Positions 32,301 to 37,670 of a DNA stretch of 37,670 bases are shown here, piece by piece; within the stretch, counting starts at the first letter, position 1; every line of letters begins with the position of its first letter. The position numbers and the translations under genes were made by a program. This DNA comes from a virus. The notes beneath the pieces were generated by a model, which was given only the letters and a program-made list of their open reading frames with translations, was not told where the DNA came from and did not search any database. Where the stretch lies: positions 1-37,670 of the IMG/VR virus record IMGVR_UViG_3300046007_008174. The stretch is one strand, 5' to 3'.

Positions 32301-34195
32301 CCTTGATTATAAACATTACCAGGATGATCATCAGGTATTTCATACAACATATTTGTTAAACCCATTGCATGAATAGCAAAATCGTATTGAGCACTTTCTT
32401 TATACAAATCTTGAGCATTTCCACAACCAAAAGAATTATATAAAGTAGATAAGGTAGCTGTAGAACTTCCTTGATCATGAAATCCATGAGCAGGTGCTAA
32501 CATACCTTGACCTAATATAGTCCTGTTATTTATATCTCTTTTTACATAGTATAATTTATAACCTATAACTTTATCAGCTAATTCATCAGGTATTACTATA
32601 TTATGTAACTTTACTCCTAAAATATTTACTTCACCATAATCACCACCAGTATAATTCTTGTGCATTTTTATATCATGCTGAAAAGGATCAGGAAATTTAT
32701 GGTGTCTTACATTATCATTTCTAAAAGTATCTATAACAGTACCGGTTTCATTTTTAACATCCCAGTTTTCATTATCAGGATACTTTTCATTTTGGTTTTC
32801 CCAATAACCCATATTATCTGTAACAGTGCTATCATCAGCAGTATCAACTGCTTGATAAACTTTAGCTCCTGTATTAACATTATATATTTGACCTCCAGGA
32901 GTTATATCTGTTGAACCACCTCCGTTATAATAACTAAGATCACTTATTAAATTTACAGGATCAGTTTCACTACCTGTCCAAATACCTAATGTAATAGATT
33001 TACTTTGTCTACCAGGTATATGATAAGCTCTAGTTTCATATTTAACATTACTATCTTCTATAAGAAAAGATATGGCAAAACCATATACTTCATCCCACAT
33101 AAAAGATTTATTGTAAAAAGTATTTACAGCATCTTTATAACCACCAGTTAAACCATTAGTTACATCTAATTCTTTAGATACCCATTGAATACCTATGTTA
33201 TTTACATAAGGTTGTAGGTTTAATTGATCAAATGCTCTAAGATGACCTTTATAAAGAACATCATCTAAAGATACAATAGTTAATGCTGATTTATATAAAG
33301 CTGTATTAATTATAATAGAATCTACTGTTACCTCTTCTGAACTAACTAAAGAAGGAATAGCTATATCAATATTACTTCCTGTATTAGCATAAGTAGCATA
33401 TTCATATGCTTTTAATGATTGATTAATTTTAGCTATTACATATATCTTTACAGATTGAAAAGATGTATCTAGATTAGCAGCAGGAATAGTAAGCTGGATA
33501 GATTTATTAGAAATAGTTCCTGCTGGAGCACCCCAATTATCAGCTGCTGATATTTGAATGGGATTTGAAATTGATAAAGAATGTGTTTCATTGTTGTCTG
33601 CTATATATACAGGTACTATAAAATAAACACCTGTTTCTAAACTACCTCCTGTTTCTACATCAACTAAATCAATATTAATTTCACTATTGATTCTGTAACC
33701 AATCATTTGTTGAATCTCATTAGCAACAGCTAATCTTAATTGATTATCAATAGTTACTTGAGGTCTAGTTAGATTTAACCATTTGTCGGTATTTTTACCA
33801 TCTACCCAATATACAATTAAGTCTCCGTTTAATCCTACTTTAAAGCTACCTTGAATTAAATCTTCTACACTAAAACCAAAACTAATATTAATTGAAGTAT
33901 TATCTCTAAGAATAGGTTTATAAATATCATTATCTATAATACCTATTTCAGAAGTATAATCAGAATTATTATTTACAACAGAAAATACAGCTACCTTATT
34001 AGCAATAAGTGGAATAAACCCAATCGGTTCTAAATCAGATTGAGTCAAAACATTGTATTCATATATAATACGGAAACCATACTCATTATGAATTGAGCTG
34101 GTCTCCTTACTGAATACTGTATTTTTATTGAACTGAGAAGAGTTTTGTGGTTTGTTTAACTCATTCCCGTCATTCCACATTTTAATAGGTATCAT
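29324..34195 (-). CDS. Tail stabilisation / muzzle-like protein (1623 aa)
   Basis: A very large, beta-rich, Tyr/Asn-rich protein that by size, composition and order (directly after the tail tubular gene) fits the crAss-like tail 'stabilisation' or muzzle protein, which forms the distal tail around the exit channel. The N-terminus (MIPIKMWNDGNELN) has no signal peptide. Two inserted modules can be recognised. At about 870-920 there is a PGMQVFGVGIPSGT beta-domain, often seen in phage tail proteins. At about 1193-1232 there is a chitin-binding-type or carbohydrate-binding module: W1193, then YNQYDIVKYNGNLWRA, then P and W1229. This suggests glycan contact at the cell surface. It overlaps its neighbours by four bases upstream and one base downstream. 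A receptor-binding role for the module is inferred. Confidence 0.85.
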   Translation of the reverse strand: MIPIKMWNDGNELNKPQNSSQFNKNTVFSKETSSIHNEYGFRIIYEYNVLTQSDLEPIGFIPLIANKVAVFSVVNNNSDYTSEIGIIDNDIYKPILRDNTSINISFGFSVEDLIQGSFKVGLNGDLIVYWVDGKNTDKWLNLTRPQVTIDNQLRLAVANEIQQMIGYRINSEINIDLVDVETGGSLETGVYFIVPVYIADNNETHSLSISNPIQISAADNWGAPAGTISNKSIQLTIPAANLDTSFQSVKIYVIAKINQSLKAYEYATYANTGSNIDIAIPSLVSSEEVTVDSIIINTALYKSALTIVSLDDVLYKGHLRAFDQLNLQPYVNNIGIQWVSKELDVTNGLTGGYKDAVNTFYNKSFMWDEVYGFAISFLIEDSNVKYETRAYHIPGRQSKSITLGIWTGSETDPVNLISDLSYYNGGGSTDITPGGQIYNVNTGAKVYQAVDTADDSTVTDNMGYWENQNEKYPDNENWDVKNETGTVIDTFRNDNVRHHKFPDPFQHDIKMHKNYTGGDYGEVNILGVKLHNIVIPDELADKVIGYKLYYVKRDINNRTILGQGMLAPAHGFHDQGSSTATLSTLYNSFGCGNAQDLYKESAQYDFAIHAMGLTNMLYEIPDDHPGNVYNQGINFPYSGSPNTPNYEYANTAKTLFTLTSGYAVIRPFDLMSQNVSVNSAAYIKNLFRIKSRYDLSYAEGSSYVVGTPQNFSYGFTFVPDINFYGIDRINESQIINPTYNLIRKLDVKNYIENNQSAAGLGFSGNILTKNFTKGILTQFTNKLLNYNIPSARNGNTQGQDLFIVNLENPPANGAVYGTGYASPYLSNICAYKEDLFVGFENQILGYTGQSYGAAKILGGIQFGSDIISNVSSIKGVKPGMQVFGVGIPSGTIVSIVNPTSIQISNPATATTTVYFTLYDQEDTFGGDTFTGWYGERTICDFSAIAENAGKNRTLAILRGLNYYICQSTSNTQLRHTGPNANETFFPYTTANNMLAQAPDNNNYYGYNIDYSSINDIKQPLIGTFDINTYEILFTNRIIRSAKNNPELDSDNYLIYQAGNVIDVGMELGKIENLDNYVNRLIIQLENGIMYTVGREQLDVGNAEAYIGAGDIFLAKPKSVVSGQYGGTIGRFNTTVTPYGLLYADPNLGNVYAFTGEELHEISKEGFERFFKDHLPFKLPKQLNNLNYNFVPEWDSITTYNQYDIVKYNGNLWRAKQTSVGVNPVEGTDWTNEPLPEYDIRSTVYKQGLGIVAGYDPKFLRYILRKKDYSYIDTNAFYQGIFGTNLIDNYVDGVTLITYNNTLGIYYNVGEGTPPENGIQIGTTGYWYVPIDLDDYPEDFKSESFTISYYPEVKGWVSWHDYEPKLFTTQEQALYSSNGDIYKHNIIESPFFYDTDPISFETEPLFTINEKTRLASVQTTVDDKNFAKISAGQVVPASVPIYDETFDSYFVYDSYQISKASTNLVPLSNTRNAEGIWNFNDFRDYTANQDDQLLTYSSVWEYDLNTLNIDNNKHWSKLKKFTDYWYATRLKKQIDNFEVLTVNVQLLSVAGNVGVINQIGLSRNYVYKMNNSYFVVKSISNLTVSSEIVFLNTPPTLGFYTVNVFIPKRFALMKTSPTIFKNYR

Positions 34196-34926
34196 AGACG
34201 ATGGTTACGAAACTTTTGTTGTAAAATTTCAGGTTGATTCAATGTAGCAAAGAAGTTTTGTTCAGCATTAATCTCAGGAATTAACCTTACCCAGCTATTC
34301 TTAAATGCTATCAGTTTAGGTTTATCCATAAATGCTAAATCAGTTTCAGCCTGACCACAATATTTTAACCAGTTAGCTTCGGCTTTTGAATAACCCAATT
34401 CTCTGTTAGGATGCTCAAATCCACCTAACATTAGGTTTCTTAAACATAACCAAAATAAAGCTTCTTTTACAGTTTCCTTGTTAGGAATCTGAGGAAAGCC
34501 TTCATTATCAGTTACATACTTAACATAAGTAATACAGATATATTCTTCATCTGGTACATTAGTTTGTAACCAGTTAGGATTTACAATATATGAATAAGGT
34601 AGATCTTTACCTATACCTTCATTAATACAATCTGTACAATGCAAATCATAGTTAAATGCTTGAGACCCATAAGGTAACCATTTACTATCATGAGCTACTG
34701 ATTCTATAAGATATAGATTACAAGGAATTTCTACTTTACCATTACTAACCTGAAAGTTCTGAGATATTCTTTCCATTGCAGGAAGACATCCTATTTGTTC
34801 TAAACCGTACCCAATCCATTCAATAACATTACCAAGAAACCTATCTGAATCTTGAGATATTGTATTTCCTAATAGACTGAATACACGTTCAACAACTTGT
34901 TTAGCTGAGACAGTAGTGTAATTCAT
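34192..34926 (-). CDS. Tail tubular / ring protein (244 aa)
   Basis: Matches the conserved crAss-like tail tubular (gp4/gp11-type) protein by size, position and a helical N-terminal half (VVERVFSLLGNTISQD, then VIEWIGYGLEQIGC) followed by a beta domain. Such proteins form a ring between the portal side and the distal tail. It has no signal peptide, membrane segment or enzyme motif. Its stop overlaps the start of the muzzle gene in an ATGA arrangement, and it follows the HU-like gene after 12 bases. A CAAAGATA just upstream of the ATG (TATCTTTG on the coding strand) fits a -7 box, but no convincing -33 element is present. Confidence 0.75.
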   Translation of the reverse strand: MNYTTVSAKQVVERVFSLLGNTISQDSDRFLGNVIEWIGYGLEQIGCLPAMERISQNFQVSNGKVEIPCNLYLIESVAHDSKWLPYGSQAFNYDLHCTDCINEGIGKDLPYSYIVNPNWLQTNVPDEEYICITYVKYVTDNEGFPQIPNKETVKEALFWLCLRNLMLGGFEHPNRELGYSKAEANWLKYCGQAETDLAFMDKPKLIAFKNSWVRLIPEINAEQNFFATLNQPEILQQKFRNHRL

Positions 34927-34938
34927 ATAGCAAAGATA

Positions 34939-35436
34939 TTATTTTTTCAAGGGAAAACGTAAATAATTTATGCTGTTTTCCAAGAGATAATCACAGAGTT
35001 TATTAATAGCCCCTGATTTTGAAGTTGTACCGTTAGTTCTAGATGGTTTAAAAGTATAAGCTTTAAATCCTTTTAATTTACGAATACCTTTTCTATGGAT
35101 AAATTTACATTTATATTCACGGATTGAATAAAAGAACTTATCAGAATCTAATTTACCTTCTTTTCTTAATTGTTTAGTTTTACCCCAATTTACATTGTAA
35201 AGAGGTTGGTTATTTGGTCCTAATCTAGGTTTAGCTTTAAACCTCATAACTGTAATGTAACCTAAACTATGACTTAGTTTTTCAGTATTACCCTCAATTA
35301 CAGAATCAACTATAGCTTCATTTAAAGTTTTCCAAATATCTTTGTATATTGAAAATGAGGCTTTTAAGGGTAACTTATCTTTATATTCGTTATATAACCC
35401 TTTAAGGGTTATCGTCTGCTGCGTTGTTTTCTTCAT
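34939..35436 (-). CDS. HU/IHF-like structural protein (165 aa)
   Basis: Corresponds to the IHF-like protein found in the tail gene block of crAss-like phages. The middle part follows the HU/IHF layout: a helix LNEAIVDSVIEGN, then a glycine turn in SLGYITVMRF and a basic AKPRLGPNNQP arm, comparable to the GFG.F.v..R.AR.GRNP region of HU. The rest is strongly basic (Lys/Arg-rich), with a C-terminal tail ending in LRFPLKK. It lies between the ring protein and the tail tubular gene and overlaps the former by 35 bases, so a virion role, perhaps DNA binding near the portal or tail, is more likely than gene regulation. This is an inference from context. Confidence 0.72.
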   Translation of the reverse strand: MKKTTQQTITLKGLYNEYKDKLPLKASFSIYKDIWKTLNEAIVDSVIEGNTEKLSHSLGYITVMRFKAKPRLGPNNQPLYNVNWGKTKQLRKEGKLDSDKFFYSIREYKCKFIHRKGIRKLKGFKAYTFKPSRTNGTTSKSGAINKLCDYLLENSINYLRFPLKK

Positions 35437-36058
35437 CAGGAATTAATGATAGCATATATTTCAATTCTGTTCCCATCACATCTCTGGTAATCAAATCTAA
35501 AATGTCCTGTGGTAGAGGATATTCCATATCATCTGTATAGCATACACCATTTTCACATTTAAAAGCTTTAGCATCTCTTGGATCAACCAAGGCAGCTCTA
35601 ACATTTAATGCAGCAACGTCTTTTGTATATAATCTGTTATTTAAATAGTAAACTGGTTCTGTAAGTCTTGGGTATCTTGTATGACCTACAAAATCAAATC
35701 TTTCAGGAAGTATAATTTCAAACCTTTTGGTTTTGTTAATAGCTGATATTTTTAAACCGTAAGCTAACTTCCAACGTAATACAGGAGGTATTTCTGTAAC
35801 AGTTCTAAATACAGTACAACCTGTTTCAAAATGACAACATTCAGCTGAGTCTACTTCTTCCATTTCAAGACAACCTAGATCCTGGTATATGGTATCCATA
35901 TTAAACCAGTTTTTAGTTTGGTCTTGACGTAAGTATTGGGCTCTTTTATAATTAAGTATAAAATACAACTGAGAATAAGAAGGAAGACTATCATCACTGA
36001 TACGTCCTGCTTCCATCAAGTTTCTCCAGTTATAAATTATTTCTTTTGCTGATGCCAT
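35402..36058 (-). CDS. Conserved head-tail ring/adaptor protein (218 aa)
   Basis: A soluble protein with a helical N-terminus (KEIIYNWRNLMEAGRISDD) and a beta-rich remainder, resembling the conserved ring or adaptor protein encoded just before the HU-like gene in crAss-like phages. Four cysteines occur (CLEMEEVDSAECC, ETGC) and two more in CENGVCY, so metal binding or close packing is possible, although no standard motif is formed. The C-terminus is acidic (DEENNAADDNP). It overlaps the spanin-like gene upstream by 29 bases and the HU-like gene downstream by 35. These long overlaps indicate coupled translation in one late message. The exact ring position in the tail cannot be read from sequence. 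Confidence 0.68.
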   Translation of the reverse strand: MASAKEIIYNWRNLMEAGRISDDSLPSYSQLYFILNYKRAQYLRQDQTKNWFNMDTIYQDLGCLEMEEVDSAECCHFETGCTVFRTVTEIPPVLRWKLAYGLKISAINKTKRFEIILPERFDFVGHTRYPRLTEPVYYLNNRLYTKDVAALNVRAALVDPRDAKAFKCENGVCYTDDMEYPLPQDILDLITRDVMGTELKYMLSLIPDEENNAADDNP

Positions 36059-36527
36059 ATATAATTAACAAAATTACTAATAATAAACCTAAAATCCTAC
36101 CCAACCATATCTGAAACTCTTCTAGTTTGCTTAAACTATAGATAGGATTAGGACAAGGAACTTCAACAGGAACTGTATCATGAACTATAACTTCGTAAGG
36201 TACAAGTTTTTCTTTTACTTTTCCTTTAAGTTTAAAATTCTTTGATAATTGATCATAGTCCATATATATGGACACAAGACTATCATTGTAAACCATAACT
36301 AAACTATCGTTTTGTTTAGCATAAGCTTGTTGAATAGAGTCCATTGTAAACTCAAAGTTATGCTCTGGAATCATAATGGTATCATGAATAGTATCAGTAA
36401 CAATTACAGTTGTTTTATACTTTTGGTTGTTAAGTATATTATGATCTTTTTTAATAGCAGTTTTAAGATGCCATTGAGCAGAACAAGAAGATAGAATTAG
36501 TATAATAAGTAAGTATCTCATAATCAA
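36030..36527 (-). CDS. Putative unimolecular spanin (lipoprotein with C-terminal TM, 165 aa)
   Basis: The N-terminus has a short basic start, a hydrophobic stretch LLIILIL and a lipobox LSSC with the lipid-accepting C15, so the mature protein would be tethered to the outer membrane. A second hydrophobic segment lies at the other end (about 141-158, WLGRILGLLLVILLIIYGI), followed by KRNN. Between them is about 120 residues of beta and coiled segments. An outer-membrane lipoprotein with a C-terminal inner-membrane anchor is the definition of a u-spanin such as T1 gp11, which fuses the two membranes at lysis. It is four genes after a holin-like gene and three after the endolysin, in the lysis cluster. 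An alternative is an unrelated envelope lipoprotein. Start at codon 1 or 3 cannot be decided. Confidence 0.7.
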   Translation of the reverse strand: MIMRYLLIILILSSCSAQWHLKTAIKKDHNILNNQKYKTTVIVTDTIHDTIMIPEHNFEFTMDSIQQAYAKQNDSLVMVYNDSLVSIYMDYDQLSKNFKLKGKVKEKLVPYEVIVHDTVPVEVPCPNPIYSLSKLEEFQIWLGRILGLLLVILLIIYGISKRNNL

Positions 36528-36869
36528 TTATTTATATGTTGTTTTAAATCCAATAATAAACGATAAAACGGTTATAGAACAAATTAGAATATTTTGAAAC
36601 ATATGTAAATTTGTTGCAAAAGCTAATCCCAAAGATAATATAAATAAACACATCATAATGTATTTAAATAAATGCCAAGCATCAAAAGCAGCATCAAATA
36701 TCTTTTCAAACCAGTTAATATCTCCATCATATAATCTTTTCCAAGAACCTTTAGACCAAAAAGGACCCCAATGTTTATAAGCATCATGATATTTAATAGC
36801 ATCCATAAAACCATTACAAATACCGGCTAAATACCAGCAAATAATAATAAGAATTAAATTAAAGCCCAT
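36528..36869 (-). CDS. Small multi-pass membrane protein (113 aa)
   Basis: Three likely membrane segments: residues about 3-20 (FNLILIIICWYLAGICNGF) and two in the C-terminal half (YIMMCLFILSLGLAFAT and ILICSITVLSFIIGF). Between them is an aromatic loop with KHWGPFWSKGSW and DAWHLFKY. I recall membrane proteins with this GICNG(F/I)MD...WHLFK pattern from many Bacteroidota phages and their hosts, without an assigned function. It lies between the one-pass protein and the spanin-like gene and overlaps the former by 11 bases. A holin or antiholin role is possible from context only. Confidence 0.65.
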   Translation of the reverse strand: MGFNLILIIICWYLAGICNGFMDAIKYHDAYKHWGPFWSKGSWKRLYDGDINWFEKIFDAAFDAWHLFKYIMMCLFILSLGLAFATNLHMFQNILICSITVLSFIIGFKTTYK

Positions 36870-37053
36870 TTTTCTTCTGATTATACAATTTTATACAAAA
36901 ATAAACTATTACTGCTAATAGTAATAGATTTATTAGAATATTTACAGATACTAAAGTAAAATCTACTTTTTCAAAATCTAATACATAACTAGATTTGATT
37001 GTTTCGTTTTCTATTATAGTACCGTCTAATTTGTTGTTTTCAATGCCAGGCAT
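36859..37053 (-). CDS. Single-pass small membrane protein (64 aa)
   Basis: A soluble, mostly polar N-terminal 30 residues is followed by one membrane segment (SVNILINLLLLAVIVYFCIKLY) and a short basic tail (NQKKNGL), which predicts N-out, C-in topology. The ATG overlaps the endolysin stop by one base (TAATG). Small one-pass proteins beside an endolysin are often holin- or antiholin-like accessory lysis proteins; no family motif supports a firm call. Confidence 0.6.
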   Translation of the reverse strand: MPGIENNKLDGTIIENETIKSSYVLDFEKVDFTLVSVNILINLLLLAVIVYFCIKLYNQKKNGL

Positions 37054-37505
37054 TAGAATGGTTCGTAAACACTTTTACCATTTACCTTTTTAGCTTTAAG
37101 TATTTGCTTCCTATTACCTGTTGCTTTGTAACTAACATGTACCCAATCAGGGTTTTCAGCAGTTCCAAATTCCCAAATTAACTGATCCCAAGTCAAATTA
37201 GCCTTGATATAATCAAACAACTTCTTGTTGTCAGAGGTGGTATCAATATCCATAGCCTGACCAAAAGAATGTTGGCTTGTTAAACTACTTCCCGGAATTG
37301 CTAAGTTTAATGCTTTACTTCTATAAAAAGAGTTAATCTTTATGGGTTTGCCATACCATTCTCTTAGTGGCTCAAACACTTTTTCAGCTAACAACTTCAT
37401 GTTTTCTAAGTGCTCAGGAGTTGGGCTATTGTCAATACCTTTGGCTTCACCTGTTGCTGAATAGGTGGCTTCTTTTAATGTAATGTGTTTAGATATGTTA
37501 CTCAT
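37053..37505 (-). CDS. Endolysin, peptidase M15 family (150 aa)
   Basis: A zinc-dependent peptidase of the M15 (VanY-like D-Ala-D-Ala carboxypeptidase / L-Ala-D-Glu endopeptidase) type that would cut peptidoglycan stem peptides at lysis. The motif S-x-H-x-x-G-x-A-x-D is present (H79, D86 in SQHSFGQAMD), followed by the third ligand H123 in WVHVSY. The SFYRSKALN segment before it is also typical. Length (150 aa) fits the single-domain phage enzymes. There is no signal peptide, so it needs a holin for export. The gene overlaps a holin-like partial gene upstream by eight bases and a one-pass membrane protein downstream by one. Late expression with the tail genes is expected. Confidence 0.88.
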   Translation of the reverse strand: MSNISKHITLKEATYSATGEAKGIDNSPTPEHLENMKLLAEKVFEPLREWYGKPIKINSFYRSKALNLAIPGSSLTSQHSFGQAMDIDTTSDNKKLFDYIKANLTWDQLIWEFGTAENPDWVHVSYKATGNRKQILKAKKVNGKSVYEPF

Positions 37506-37670
37506 TTGGGGTATTATTATTTTTTTTATTCATCCATTTATCTACTGAGGCAATACCAAATGCACCTAATATGATAACCATAAATCCATCAAATATAAAC
37601 TCGTTTATCACTAATGGATTTCCAACATAACCTGTAATTAAATCTACAGCTAATGCTATTACAAGCACTC
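37498..37670 (-). CDS. Holin-like small membrane protein, 5' end missing
   Basis: The window edge cuts this gene. The visible 56 residues end with TAA at 37500-37498, overlapping the endolysin start. Two hydrophobic stretches are seen: the cut one (VLVIALAVDLITGYVG) and a second (FMVIILGAFGIASV) followed by DKWMNKK and a polar tail. A small multi-pass membrane protein translated directly ahead of an endolysin fits a holin, and the GAFGIASVDKW segment is like the end of Bacteroidota phage holins that I recall. A true start lies beyond the window, so length and the number of segments are unknown. Confidence 0.6.
   Translation of the reverse strand, partial: VLVIALAVDLITGYVGNPLVINEFIFDGFMVIILGAFGIASVDKWMNKKNNNTPNE

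Noticed and set aside
34927-34970. Possible promoter box TATCTTTG before the tail tubular gene
   Set aside because: The -33 element is poor (TTTA at best), most of the site lies within the upstream gene, and neighbouring genes are tightly coupled; such boxes are frequent by chance in AT-rich DNA.
4069-37505. Stop-codon reassignment (TAG to Gln or TGA to Trp), known in some crAss-like phages
   Set aside because: TAG ends two small genes (328, 3230) and TGA ends several others (563, 2129, 3922, 28914, 34192), each directly followed by a plausible next start. The giant frames contain no in-frame stop that would need reassignment.
1-37670. tRNA genes, CRISPR arrays, insertion sequences
   Set aside because: I saw no cloverleaf candidates in the few non-coding gaps, no direct-repeat/spacer pattern and no transposase motif. 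The short gaps leave little room for them; a tRNAscan run would settle the first point.

Overview
This window looks like part of a crAss-like phage genome (order Crassvirales), most likely infecting a member of the Bacteroidota. The evidence is as follows. The DNA is very AT-rich and almost every base is coding. Two gene blocks on opposite strands converge near 4.0 kb. The minus-strand block has the typical crAss-like order: lysis genes, ring/adaptor proteins, an HU/IHF-like structural protein, a tail tubular protein, a very large tail stabilisation ('muzzle') protein, cargo-type proteins, and then giant proteins that include a virion RNA polymerase. One intergenic region carries two TAnnTTTG boxes, the Bacteroidota -7 element. 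Both TAG and TGA are used as ordinary stops, so I see no sign of the stop reassignment known in some relatives. The terminase, portal and major capsid genes lie outside the window. The family assignment is from memory of motifs; no search was run.

Plus strand, 1-3922: ten tightly packed complete small and medium genes, preceded by the possible tail of an eleventh. Recognisable products are a FEN/5'-3' exonuclease (947-1753), a radical-SAM protein of the spore photoproduct lyase type (2126-2995), a DnaJ-like zinc-finger mini-protein (3217-3408) and a family-1 uracil-DNA glycosylase that stops before its last catalytic motif (3410-3922). The rest are small proteins of unknown function. This is a DNA replication and repair module. 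It ends in a structured intergenic stretch with a strong rightward terminator (4045-4070).

Minus strand, 37670 down to 23566: a partial holin-like gene, an M15 peptidase endolysin, two small membrane proteins, a lipoprotein with a C-terminal membrane anchor that fits a unimolecular spanin, two ring/tubular proteins flanking an HU-like protein, the 1623-aa muzzle protein, a Dps-like 136-aa protein, and a 1783-aa virion protein with a lysozyme-like domain and about two dozen Gly-Gly motifs. Most of these genes overlap by 1-35 bases. A leftward terminator (23514-23546) ends this unit.

Minus strand, 23474 down to 4069: a second unit with its own candidate promoter encodes three proteins of 678, 4337 and 1450 aa, separated by single bases. 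The 4337-aa protein carries, in order, an Ala/Gly-rich N-terminal region, long helical segments, a complete SF1 helicase, an acidic linker, an HELFH metallopeptidase-like domain and a two-barrel RNA polymerase with a DxDxD catalytic motif. The 1450-aa protein has a RecB/Cas4-like nuclease, a degenerate zincin-like motif and a membrane segment. I infer that these proteins are packaged and ejected with the DNA and carry out early transcription and takeover. This one-chain helicase-protease-polymerase arrangement is the most striking content of the window.
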